NCBI GenBank assembly: GCA_047967505.1
Contig: CM106538.1
Source of the DNA: Dipteris shenzhenensis
Taxonomy: Eukaryota; Polypodiophyta; Polypodiopsida; Gleicheniales
DNA length: 64,000 nucleotides
Direction: 5' to 3' (one strand)
In this document: piece by piece, positions 54,575-64,000 of the stretch
Layout of the letters: each line of letters starts with the position of its first letter
Numbering within the stretch: the first letter of the stretch is position 1
Notes under the pieces: generated by a model
Database searches by the model: none
What the model saw: the letters and a program-made list of their open reading frames with translations, nothing else
What the model was told of the DNA's origin: nothing
Made by a program: the position numbers and the translations under genes

Positions 54575-56653
54575 CTTCCTTGAGTGTGGGGATTCTTCGC
54601 ACTCCAGTGTCAAACCTGGTTCATAGGAACTCTTTTTTCATCCTGGGAGATATGGCGGAGATTGTGTTGCCTCTGCAGTTGAGGATGTTGTTATTGGATT
54701 TCCTATCAACAGAGCATCTCCTTTTGCAGGTGTGGGGAGTCTTTCTCTCATGGATTTTCCTTCCCTTGGCAACCTTGGGAGGAGAACTTCTACTCCAGAT
54801 ATTTGTTTCCACCACTAAGTCGGGTAAGGTGTTCCATCCGACTTTCTTCCACCTATGAGAATTGCCAATTGGAACATACAGGGCCTTGATGGTGTGCCAC
54901 ATCGCTGCTGTTGTAGGCAACTGATTCATAATCAACTTCATCCAGGTGTTAATGGGGGTCCATTAAATTTTTTTCTATTCAGGAACACAAATTGGATGCC
55001 AAAGATTGTGCCAAGTCAAGGAAGATGCTTTCTAGTTACACGTTTTAGTCCCCTGCAGTTGGCACTAGGGGAGGTACATGCATTTTAGTTTCGAACTCTC
55101 TTCTCCCCTTGGTTGTTGGACATGGATTCATCATCCCCTCTAGAGGTCAATGAATCCTTCTTTTGATTGGGGGACGTAAGGTAAACTTCCTCAACCTTTA
55201 CGCCCCTAATAATAGAGGGGATCATGTCCTTATGTGGAAGGAGCTTCTCTCTTGGGCCCCCAATCCAGATTCATGGGTTATTAGAGGTGAATTCTACATG
55301 GTGGAGTTGCCCTCCGACAAGAAAGGGGGTAAAGAGGGTGGCATTCACTTCTCAAAGAGAGCAGCCTTCTCGAATGGCTTCCGATTTTGGTTCAGTGGTA
55401 GAGATGCACGGTTTAATGATGCCTTTCACACTCAGCCACAATCACTCTTGTTTTCATGGTTGAACAGGAGGCTAGAGATGCCTATCTATGCACAGATTGG
55501 TAGATTTTATGTTGATGACTGGGCTCTAGGTAGAGGTGGGTCAGTATGCATTTCTACTGGGATATCCACTTCAGATCACTTTCCCATGGTATTGATGATT
55601 TCGGGGCCTTTTGAGAGGATGCTCTGCTAGTATCAAGATTCCAGATTCCTTTAATGGAGAGGAGGACCTCACAGTGGTAGCCTTGTAGGTTTTGATTTCT
55701 CGAATGGAGGGTGGAGTGCCGTCCCCTTTACATGTGACTGCAGCCCCAAGTGGTGTTAGTGATTTTTATCATTTGGTTGCTAGCACTAGGAGACATGACA
55801 TTCTCAGACATGAGATTGGTACTCACTAGCAACTGGCAGCCTTGCTAAGGTATGAGCGGAAAGTATGAGCGGAAATGGCCTACGGATGCTTAGATTCAGG
55901 AGCGCCTTGCTGTAGCAAGTGCTCATCAACAGATATTGCAGCTTGGTATATTTGGAGGGGCAGATGTACGGAGGCGATGGAGGGTTTACAGGTTCACCCT
56001 TCCCAGTCTATGGCCAGTATATGGACTGATACTATACACACGTTGATGGCCATCTGGGCGAGCATGTAGGGTTCCTCCAGAGCAGCTAGAGCCAGGAGAG
56101 ATATTTTTCAAAGTTTGGAGAGGATCTCTGTTCTTCTTTGAGTTTTCTTCAGGGTTGCGGTGGCATTTTCAAGCTCCACCTTGGAATTTTGTTAGCTCTT
56201 TTTAAGCTGTTTTTTCTTTCATGCATGTCATGATGTACTTCTACATTTGAGCTTGCTCTTGTAGATTTCATTCATACTTAATGAAGTAAATCTTTTTGCA
56301 AAAAAAAAAAAGTAGATGCTAACACACAAGCCAAAGATGATGCTAGATATGCTATATTGCAATGTATTTCTATGTTGGTGAAACTGGATATGCGGGTCTC
56401 ACTTGATGCACCTTTCACCAACATAGAGTTTAGAATTGATGTTCTTGCTCTCTATAGGGACAATTGCTCGCGTTCAGATGGGCTTACTCCCTTCTCCTTT
56501 ATTACTTTTTGAGATAATATTAAGGATCACATTACCTTAGCCCTACAAGGCGTTTGGGACTTTGGTGAGATGTCGGACTCACTTATAGGTGGTCTCATTC
56601 ATCTTATTCCAAAAGGGAGTAGCGAAAAATTAGTGTCTCAGTGGAGGTCTCCA
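54575..56653 (+). pseudogene. LINE A copy, ORF1 end, EN and part of RT, interrupted
   Basis: 54585-54850 matches the end of LINE A ORF1. ORF2 starts at 54855 with MRIANWNIQGLDGVPHRC, which keeps the EN metal-binding Asn lost at 36551. EN continues at 55163-55630 (VIRGEFYMVELPSDKKGG, GDFN changed to GEFY; TSDHFPMVL). The sequence then decays and is broken at 55940 by a second LINE A. It resumes at 56317-56653 (SLDAPFTNIEFRI, GLIHLIPKGSSEKLVSQW) with about 200 bp missing at the insertion site. It ends where LINE C begins at 56655. Confidence 0.85.
55941..56311 (+). mobile_element. Nested LINE A 3' end with poly(A)
   Basis: The frame carries AAWYIWRGRCTEAMEG and SMASIWTDTIHTLMAIW, the end of ORF2, then the 3' UTR (GAGCTTGCTCTTG, ATTTCATTCATACTTAATGAAG) and A12 at 56300-56311. 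It is the + strand counterpart of the 3' ends at 2275 and 32916. Confidence 0.9.
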
Positions 56654-56654
56654 T

Positions 56655-57085
56655 ATGGGTTGATGTGGCCAAATAGGAATCCGCATAGAGCAGCAGCAGA
56701 GAGCCAGTAAGGCTCTCAACATCAGAGTATGCGGGATCCCACGCACTGAGGCTACACCGATGGTAGATGCGACTGTGTTCGTGGCCGCTACCCTGGGTGT
56801 GGCTGAGCACATGATAGAGAGGGCTTGGCAGGTGGGGAAAGATCCCAATTGAGAGCAATCCCTGATCATACGGTTTCATGATGCTCAGGCACGACTTTTA
56901 GCTCTACGACGCAGGTTAGTCCTTCGAGATCAGCCAGCGATCTCTATGGATGAGGACCTCACACCTCTACAGGTTGAGGAGAGGCGCTCTTTGCTATAGC
57001 AACGGGATCAGGCCCGGAAAGAGGGGAAGTGGGCAGTGGTACGAGAGAGACGACTTCTTACAGGCCCCTGTAGGGCCCCTGTCCC
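56655..57085 (+). pseudogene. LINE C ORF1p-like region (resembles L1 ORF1p RRM and CTD)
   Basis: From 56718 the frame reads NIRVCGIPRTEATPMVDA, then TVFVAATLGVAEHMIERAW, QSLIIRFHDAQARLLALRR, AISMDEDLTPLQVEERRSL and KWAVVRERRLLTGP. The order and spacing (NIR-x-x-G-I-P, a helix, then 'I-x-R-F' strand, then 'D-L-T/S-x-x-x-x-x-x-R') follow the RRM plus C-terminal domain of L1-type ORF1 proteins (Transposase_22). One TGA and one TAG break it. It sits directly upstream of the endonuclease. Plant LINE ORF1 usually has DUF4283 and a knuckle instead. Confidence 0.55.
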
Positions 57086-57139
57086 CTCCCCTACATAAGA
57101 AACCGGGGTCTATGAGACTCAGATATCCGAGACCTTGTC

Positions 57140-59200
57140 CTGCACCATTTGGAACTGTAATGGTATCTTATGGTCAGAACCAAGGAACTTCTCAGAATAC
57201 TATATAGGCCACGACATAGTCTTTTATACAGAGACACATTAGAGTCCAGAGCGCCCTCTTCCAATAGGTAGCGGATATACATGGGAGTCTGCCTATAGAG
57301 ATGAGACGAGGGGTACATGAGGAGTTCGAGGTTCAGGTGGAGTTGCAGTCCTTTTCAGATCCACACTTCGGGAGACCATTTCAGTAGAGCAGAGAGATAC
57401 ACATTCTAGATTTCTTTGGATCCGGATTCGACACATGGATAGCCGGGATATGCTTGTCGCAGTTTGCTACTTTTCCCTACTTTGCCAGAGATATCCAAGG
57501 TGATGATCAGACATTCCCATTTGCTGCCCTTTATCAGTCCATCGTTGACTTCTCTAGCCACAGAGAAGTCCTCCTAGTGGGGGACTTCAGCGCGAGGACA
57601 AGGGCCCGTCAACTTCAGAGATGATTCCACTCCACTGCCAAATATTGACCTTGAGGAGGTAGGTATGCTACGGGTTTCGGCTTACAGGCGAGGTCCATAT
57701 GCCCTATTAGACCTCGGCAGGATACACGATCTCATTATCTATAATGGTCTTGACAGATGGCCCGCTTCAGGTGGGTTCACATGCTTTTCACATGGGAGGG
57801 GCTCCAGCGTTGTTGATTACATCATGGGATCCCCTGTCTTCACATCTCGCATTATTGACTTCACTGTAGCACCTCTCCCCCCACGGGCTGATCATACATA
57901 CCTTTTCTTTAGCATCTCCACCTCCCTTCGCATAGCATCTTCCACCCCACTTAGTGCTTACTCCACCTACCACGATATACGCTTTGATCGGGATCACTCA
58001 CCTTCTTACTCTGGCCGTCTGCACATACTTCTCGCTTATATTGACTTCATACCCCTTTTAGAGGATCGTGCTGCCCTTGTCACCCGCTCACTACACGAGA
58101 CTGCCATTCACGCTTTCCCCCACACCACCCGCCCACCACCCCCTGGAACTGTACCCTGTAATAGTTGGTACGATGATGAGTTTAAGGCTTTACGCCGTCA
58201 ACTCGGATTTGAAACCAAAGCAGTCTTCCAAGCATGCCAGATATGCTACGCGAATACCGTAGACTAGTACGGAGGAAGAAACTAGACTTCGTTCATCGAA
58301 ACGAGAAGGAGCTACTGAACATTTTGTTTAGTAACAAATCTAAGGACTTATGGCAGAGATTTTTAGAAGGACGGTCCCCTCCGGCACTCACTGACACTCA
58401 GATCTGGTTTGATTATGCATGCACACTTTATGACATCCCAAATCAGTCAGTCCCTAATCTCTCACGCATGCCTTGTTCCACATCGTGCACCCTCTTCACT
58501 AGAGGAGGGGTAAAGGATGCCGTAATGAAACTTCATAATGGCTGAGCAAAGGATCATGAGGGGCTATGCACTGAGTTCATTGCATATGGGATCAACCTCC
58601 TAGCCCCGATCTTAGCAAAGCTTTTTAATGAAGCTGTTTGTTTGGGATTTCCACACTTGGACCATTAACACTATCTCACCCATCCACAAGGCAGGGGATC
58701 CCATGAGCCCGGAGAACTACAGGACCATTATGATTGGACATGTCGTGTCTAAGATTTATGCATCAGTACTTGACTCTGAGGTTAACAAACTTGCAGAGTG
58801 TTGAGGACTTAGAGCAGCAAGACAAGTCGGATTCCGGCGTGATCATGGAGCCATGGACCACATTCTCATGCTCAGATGTATCATCGAGGAGGCGAGATCA
58901 TGGAAGCAGAGGGTTTATTGTTGCTTTGTGGATTTTCGCAAGGCATTTGACACGGTTCCGAGAACCTGCCTCATACGGCGCCTATACGACTTGGGCTATG
59001 ACCAGGAGATCATTTGGGCTGTCATGGCACTTTACGAGAGAGTTTCAGGCAGAGTTCAGGTAGGATCTGGGTGGATAGACAAGATCATGAGCACCATCGG
59101 GGTCAAACAAGGGTGTCCTTCGTCGTCTACTTTGTTTGGCCTCTACATTGACGGAGCTTGAGACAGTGATGCAGACACAGGGGGGTGTAGGCTCTACTGC
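57140..59200 (+). pseudogene. LINE C ORF2: endonuclease and partial RT, decayed
   Basis: The endonuclease begins at about 57143 (IWNCNGILWSE), with GHDIVFYTETH, LLVGDFSARTRARQ, then in the frame 57665-58267 GGFTCFSHGRGSSVVDYI and RADHTYLFF. 58234-58545 continues (LWQRFLEGRSPPALTD, CTLFTRGGVKDAV). RT follows with YCCFVDFRKAFDTVPRT and IGVKQGCPSSSTLFGLYID, and ends near 59200 before the catalytic YADD box. Several stops and frameshifts occur. It matches the LINE C copy at 39850-40778 across the RT and supplies the N-terminal half missing there. Confidence 0.85.
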
Positions 59201-60338
59201 TTTTGTCCATCCAACGTCATCTGCTTTTGCCTAAACCACCTTCACAGCCACCCTCATTCACATTTAAATGAAGTGAACAACACTATCAGAAGGTAAAAGG
59301 CATTCATTCAACGTTCTTGTCTCTATGCCCCTTTACATTCAATTCATACACTGGCCACATTTCCTCCCAAGCCAAACAACCTAAACCACCCAGTGGATTA
59401 CACAGCTCAACACAAGCTCTCCTACTAACTGAGATCAAAGCTCAGAAAACACATCGATGATCCATGAAACATAAATTTTATCTATATGAGTGTACTCCAC
59501 AACTACAACTATTCACTATGCAACACCACTTAAGGCCTTCACACATCTCATATACAAGCTGTTTGCTATCCATGAGCTCTCATCAAAATTCTTTGAGTCT
59601 GGAGTGAACCAAGCTCTCCTCTAATAGCTTGCTATCCTTTGAGTTCATCACAGCCAGTGCTTCATCTTCTTTCCTGCCTTCATATTTATCCACTGAATTG
59701 CCAACAATCCATTGGCAATATTATTTACCACTCACACGCTCCTTATGGACTCATGGAAGTTTGAGCACAGCTCGCCACCCTTGGAGATCTTGATATCCTG
59801 CATGGCAAGGCCTCCTTGCTTGGGCATCTCCCTTGCTTCGTATCAAGTATAGAACCTCACAAGTTATTGATAAAGTATCCAAAATAAGAAACGAGCCACC
59901 AAGTCATCAACCTCCTCCTCTCTTCTCCGTCTGCAAATCTTGCTCAATCATTTCCTTCTTCTATCCAATCCCGAACCCACTTGATTCATGTTTTGCCCTG
60001 CTACACCATCTACATGGTGATACAATGCAAAAGAGCTCCTCTGATTATGAAAGTGAACAAAAAGAAATATCCTCACAGAATCATTTGAGCGTCAAGAATG
60101 TGAAGGCGAACAAGAGATGGACTTTCCTCTCCATGTACCATCCATCGTAGACACCCTCTTTCTCACAAGATAAGGCATTGAGTTTGAGTTTCTAGCAGCA
60201 CTAGCGTAGCATAACTGTTCGTGAGGTGCCCTTCGTGCTTTGCCATCTCCTTCTTCACTAGGTTTTCCAACAGCTCGCTATCCCTGGAGTCCCGAAACAG
60301 CCGAGATTTCTTTGGCTAGTACTTGGCACCCGTCCAGC
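59201..60338. other. No recognised element or gene
   Basis: AT-balanced sequence without microsatellites. An open frame at 59833-60150 (105 residues, containing DYESEQKEISSQNHLSV) has no motif I know and no splice context I can support. I leave it unassigned. Confidence 0.35.
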
Positions 60339-61253
60339 CTGTTTGAGGGGAGGGGTTACTATCCTTCCGGAGGCCGAAGGCCACTGGCATGAGAAGCATG
60401 AGTTTTGCAATGCTCTAATGCAATGGATCATGTAGAGCGTACCGTGCAGTAGTGTGCGAGTGTCGTATGCGATACTGCAGTGAACGACGATGTACGAGTG
60501 CACTATGCTAAATGACAATCACCGGTGAACTCCACAACATAAGCAAAATAAGAAAATCCTACACTGGTGAACAATCCCCATATCGGGAAGAGACGAGAGA
60601 GATGAGAAAGTAACGGAGTTGGCCAATGTACATATCACTGGACGTGTCCCCAGGTCACAAGTCGCAAGTCACAAGAATACACAAGTCGCAAATCACAAGA
60701 ATACACAGGTCTATCCCCATAGTAGACAAAGGGTACACACAAGTCTCTCCACATTCTCTCCTTGGCGAGCTCGTCCCACCGTGATCGCCATAAACTGTTT
60801 GAGGGGAGGGGTTCCTATCCTTCCGGAGGTGTTACGGGAGGCCGAAGGCCACTGGCGTGAGAAGCATGAGTTTTGCAATGCTGTAATGCAATGGATCGTG
60901 CAGAGCGCACCGTGCAGTAGTGTGCGAGTGTCGTATGCTATACTGCAGTGAACGACGACGTACGAGTGCACCGTACGAGTGCACTATGCTAAATGACAAT
61001 CACCGGTGAACTCCACAACATAAGCAAAATAAGAAAATCCTACACTGGTGAACAATCCCCATATTGGGAAGAGACGAGAGAGATGAGAAAGTAACGGAGT
61101 TGGCCAATGTACATATCACTGGACGTGTCCCCAGGTCACAAGTCGCAAGTCACAAGAATACACAAGTCGCAAATCACAAGAATACACAGGTCTATCCCCA
61201 TAGTAGACAAAGGGTACACACAAGTCTCTCCACATTCTCTCCTTGGCGAGCTC
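60339..61253. repeat. Two direct repeats of about 434 and 459 bp, 22 bp apart
   Basis: Copy 1 at 60339-60772 and copy 2 at 60795-61253 both start CTGTTTGAGGGGAGGGG and end CCTTGGCGAGCTC. They differ by few substitutions. Copy 2 has an extra 10 bp (TGTTACGGGA) and a duplicated CGTACGAGTGCAC block. Within each, ACAAGTCGCAAATCACAAG-like units repeat. Ends are not TG..CA, so they are a tandem duplication rather than clear LTRs. Confidence 0.85.
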
Positions 61254-61440
61254 ATAGCTCTAGCCTCTATCTCTCCTCACTCTCCTCTCTTTCGCCCCCG
61301 TGCCGAATGCCGAATGCCTCCTTTTCTCTCTCCCTCTGCCTTGGAGGGTCCCTTCTTCGCTGAGAATTCCCCCCCCTTTCTTCCGATTGGTCATCCTCTT
61401 ATCTCCTTAGCTGTTGAGGATAGCCGTTGCGCCACTGTCT

Positions 61441-61618
61441 CTCTTGATGGCTTTGGCGACTTTCTGACTCCCTGACTCGCCAGCCTGATGGTGTAAATTC
61501 TCCATGTGCAGGTGAGCTGGTTCACCGCATCTCTTGATGGCTTCGGCGACTTCCTGACTCCTTGACTCGCGAGCCTGATGGTGTAAATTCTCCATGTGCA
61601 GGTGAGCTGGTTCACCAC
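61441..61618. repeat. 90-bp tandem duplication
   Basis: CTCTTGATGGCTT(T/C)GGCGAC... repeats at 61441 and 61531 with about 5 differences. The preceding 61254-61440 is CT-rich with no gene seen. Confidence 0.9.
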
Positions 61619-61741
61619 ACCACTGCACCACTGTATCACTGAACCACTGTGTAAATATAAATACTCCTGACTGCTCCATGTGCTAAGCTCACTCTCCATG
61701 TGCGCAGCTCTTGATGAGATCACTTTGGACACGATACTCCT

Positions 61742-61890
61742 GGTTGACCTGTGGTTGACATGTGTCGACCTGTGGTTGACAGCCTCGGACAGTACTCCTG
61801 GATGAACCCGTGTGATCGCGTGGCTAACTTGTGTTGACACATGGTCAACATGTGGTCAACAAATGTCGTCATGTGGTCAACGCCTGTCGA
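61742..61890. promoter_or_regulatory. TTGAC/GTCAA (W-box core) cluster
   Basis: Seven TTGAC cores on one strand or the other occur in about 140 bases (61744, 61755, 61775, 61834 on +; 61845, 61855 and 61876 as GTCAA). WRKY factors bind TTGAC(C/T), and clustering is typical of responsive promoters (established); whether this acts as one is inference. The region 61891-62266 is the 3' flank of the coiled-coil gene, with no gene of its own. Confidence 0.45.
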
Positions 61891-62266
61891 CAGGTGGTCG
61901 TGTGATAAGGTAATAGTTTCCCCCGCCACGATCATTCACCGTCCCGGTGAATAGAAAGGGAGGACGAATCCGTCAAAGAAAAATAAAAATGAATTTACAA
62001 ACCATTGATATGGTGATGGAGTAGGAAAAGGAAAGAGTACAGACCATGTGGTTGGCCGTGGGAGTAATCCAAGATTTGTATTAAGTTGAAACGTGAAAAA
62101 TAAACTGCTGCATGATAAGGGACAGCATGGAAAATTGCAAAAAAAACTGAGTACATCTTGAGGTAAAACACTGATATTTACAGTGAGGGCCAAACAGCTT
62201 GGCAAAATCTAACAGTGCAAAAAAAAACCCAAACACCAACAGCCATGTATCAACCCTTGTATGAGA

Positions 62267-63988
62267 TTACTGAGGGTGGTAAACAGCAGCCTGTTCCTCT
62301 GCCTTCTCCTCTTCCGCCTTCGTATTTGGCTCTGTGGCCTTTTGTGCATCCCTTTGCTCTGGCTCAGTCATAGGTATCTGTGGATGGGGTGCTTCCTCCT
62401 CACACTCAAGCATGTCCATCACATTTCTCAGATTTTCATACTTGTCTTTATATCGGTGGTATCGCCGGTAGTAATGATCCTTTTGCTCTTGCAAGGTGGA
62501 CTGGGAAGTATGGAGGGTGGCCAACTGCATCCGAAGATCTGTGAATTCTTCCTCCATGGATGAACGCTTCTTTTCCAATTCAGCCACTCTGGATTCTGAT
62601 TTTTCTTTGGCAATCTCGGAGGAAGACAAAGACTCTTTTAACTGTGTAATCTCCTGGTGAAATCTGGTCACCTCTGTGACATGCTGGCTGTGCAAAGTTG
62701 CCAGAGCTGCGGCATGTTGGCTGCGTAAAGTTGTCATTGCTGCTTCCCATTCTTGCCTGTGATTATGGAGGCGATCCTCAAGGGCAGCCTTCTGAATATT
62801 CCAAGCGATGACACGCTCATGTATTGCTGAGTCCTTCTCTTTCTGCCACCTTTCCTCCTGTTGTCGAAGTGTCACGCTAGTGGCGCGCTGCTGGGCTGCC
62901 TGTGCTCTCTCGAATTCTAACTTTAAATGTTGCTGTTGAGAGAGGAGCTTATGAGCATAACCTGTGGAATTGAAGACCGCTGTCCCAAGCTGCGTGAAGG
63001 TGTCGTCCATGATACGCTGAGCAAGATGCAGGGACCTTTTCATCCATGCATACCTGTCGCTGTAATTCATCCTGTCTGCCAAATTAATGACGTCCCCCAA
63101 TTCCTCAAACATGTCAGGGAGAACTCCCTCTTCCTCGGTTGACAGGTTTCCTGTAGGTGCCAATTTGTCCAAGTGCACAAAACATGTCGGGGCCCTGGAG
63201 ATCTTTTTGTTCTGTGCGAGGCAGTCCTACAAGGGAATGGTGAAGATTTGATTGAGATCCTCCTCTTCCCCACATACTGGTGAGCGTTTTTTGTGAAGGA
63301 CAGATAGTAGTTGGCTGTAATCTTCATTCTGTTTTTCCACCAGGGAAATATTTGAAAGAGGTGGGCCCGATGAAGCAGCTATGTAAGCTGTGAACATATC
63401 ATTCTCATGAAGGGGTGGGCAATCCACAGATTGGGGCAGAATCCCTTCCTCAAATACCTCCTCTGATGCTGAAGTGGCCGATGGAGCATCTCCTCGAGAG
63501 GGGCTCCCACTCCCGTCTCTAGTCCTGTCTCTGTCTGGGGAGGGCGAAATGTGAAGTACACCCTGGGATGACACCTCCTGAGAAAGCCCGTGGGAGTGGG
63601 AGTCGGGTCCCAGGCTAAGATTCAGGTCCAACACTTGGTCCAAAACATGGTCAGAGATCGCCTGAACTGTGGTGATGACTACATCGGTGAAAGTGGTAGG
63701 GAGTGAAGACGAAACATCTGCAGTCCTTCGTAACAATACACCTGTCGAGGAAGTCCCGGGTACAACAGTCGTCGTCACTGGTACAATAGGAGGTGTACCT
63801 GGTGCAATCCCTCCCATTGAAAGTCTGGAGATCGCTGGAGAAGCCTGGACAAGTGTGACTGATGGAGAGGCAAGTCCTGGCACGGGCACGACTGATGGAG
63901 ATACAAGACATGTCACTGATGGTAACCCTATGGCACCGGTAACAGAATATACTGAAGAAGCTCCGGTGCAGACTTCATGAGGTGGCGC
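62267..63988 (-). CDS. Unrecognised coiled-coil protein gene, 5' part beyond window or upstream exon
   Basis: One reading frame runs from about 63988 to 62267 with a single TAG at 63227-63229. The N-terminal 250 residues are Ser/Thr/Pro/Val-rich, with a DLNLSLG motif like an EAR repressor motif and a DRDRTRDGSGSPSRGD stretch. After the TAG comes a folded-looking segment (LPDMFEELGDVINLADRM, YAWMKRSLHLAQRIMDD), then about 170 residues of coiled coil (LKLEFERAQAAQQR through ESRVAELEKKRSSMEEE), and an acidic Glu-rich end. No ATG is near 63988, and the preceding bases contain GGTAAG. The TAG may be a nonsense mutation or lie at the 3' end of a 51-nt phase-0 intron (donor GTATGT at 63277, acceptor TTGTAG). 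I cannot assign a family. It could be host-derived or carried by a transposable element. Confidence 0.5.
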
Positions 63989-64000
63989 TTACCGAGGTGT

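Noticed and set aside
60339-61253. Direct repeats as LTRs of a short element
   Set aside because: Ends lack TG..CA, no primer-binding site fits in the 22-bp spacer and no target duplication is visible.
32378-64000. Search for the next alpha-mannosidase exon
   Set aside because: No frame with the expected W-R-R-x-x-G-Q type motif found by eye on +; the DUF4283-like frame at 32521-32823 belongs to a LINE.
1-64000. tRNA, rRNA, snRNA, CRISPR-like arrays, telomeric repeats
   Set aside because: No clover-leaf candidates, rRNA signatures, spaced identical repeats or TTTAGGG runs were noticed. TGGTATCAGAGC sites are retrotransposon primer sites, not tRNA genes.

Overview
The window reads as repeat-rich nuclear DNA of a land plant with a large genome. 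The evidence is plant-type retrotransposons (LINEs whose ORF1 carries a DUF4283-like region and a CCHC knuckle, a copia element primed from initiator tRNA-Met, Ty3 chromoviruses), a BED/DUF659/hAT transposase, and three short exons of a plant-type GH38 alpha-mannosidase on the + strand with canonical GT..AG borders. A fern or other seed-free plant would fit the mixture of LINE types, but the species cannot be fixed from the sequence.

Host gene. Exons lie at 15969-16034, 32068-32180 and 32293-32377. They join in frame and encode one contiguous stretch of alpha-mannosidase. The intron between the first two is about 16.0 kb, and the one after the third continues past the window edge (at least 31.6 kb). 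Almost everything else is transposable-element sequence in or beside these introns. All recognised elements inside the 16-kb intron lie antisense to the gene.

Layout. 1-6030: fragments of a Ty3 RNase H, a decayed LINE ('LINE A', - strand) with two further LINE A 3' ends, and a hAT transposase pseudogene. 6470-6870: a LINE C-terminal fragment. 7160-12778 and 15346-15440: a head-to-tail train of - strand LINEs ('LINE B' and an ORF1-only relative), each bounded by (CA)n. 12779-15345: a complete gag-only LTR element. 16367-22180: a decayed Ty3 chromovirus. 22190-26340: LINE A and LINE B 5' parts. 26341-31090: two more LINE B copies in CA repeats and a compound microsatellite. 32470-34230: LINE fragments. 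34232-48034: a third LINE type ('LINE C', + strand) interrupted by a nearly complete LINE A and by a full copia element with identical LTRs and a 5-bp target duplication. 48076-54558: a Ty3 array of three LTRs. 54575-59200: a LINE A copy with a nested LINE A insertion, then a second LINE C copy. 60339-61910: direct repeats and a TTGAC cluster. 62267-64000: an unrecognised coiled-coil gene on the - strand.

How the parts relate. LINE A, B and C are distinct autonomous types. LINE B appears to land in (CA)n tracts with fixed orientation, and an ORF1-only family shares that landing pattern and presumably uses the LINE B machinery in trans. Three otherwise unrelated elements (LINE B, the ORF1-only family, copia) carry dense GTAC motifs in their 5' leaders. 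No element looks fully intact: even the youngest, the copia, carries two frameshifts. No RNA genes, CRISPR arrays or bacterial-type operons were seen.
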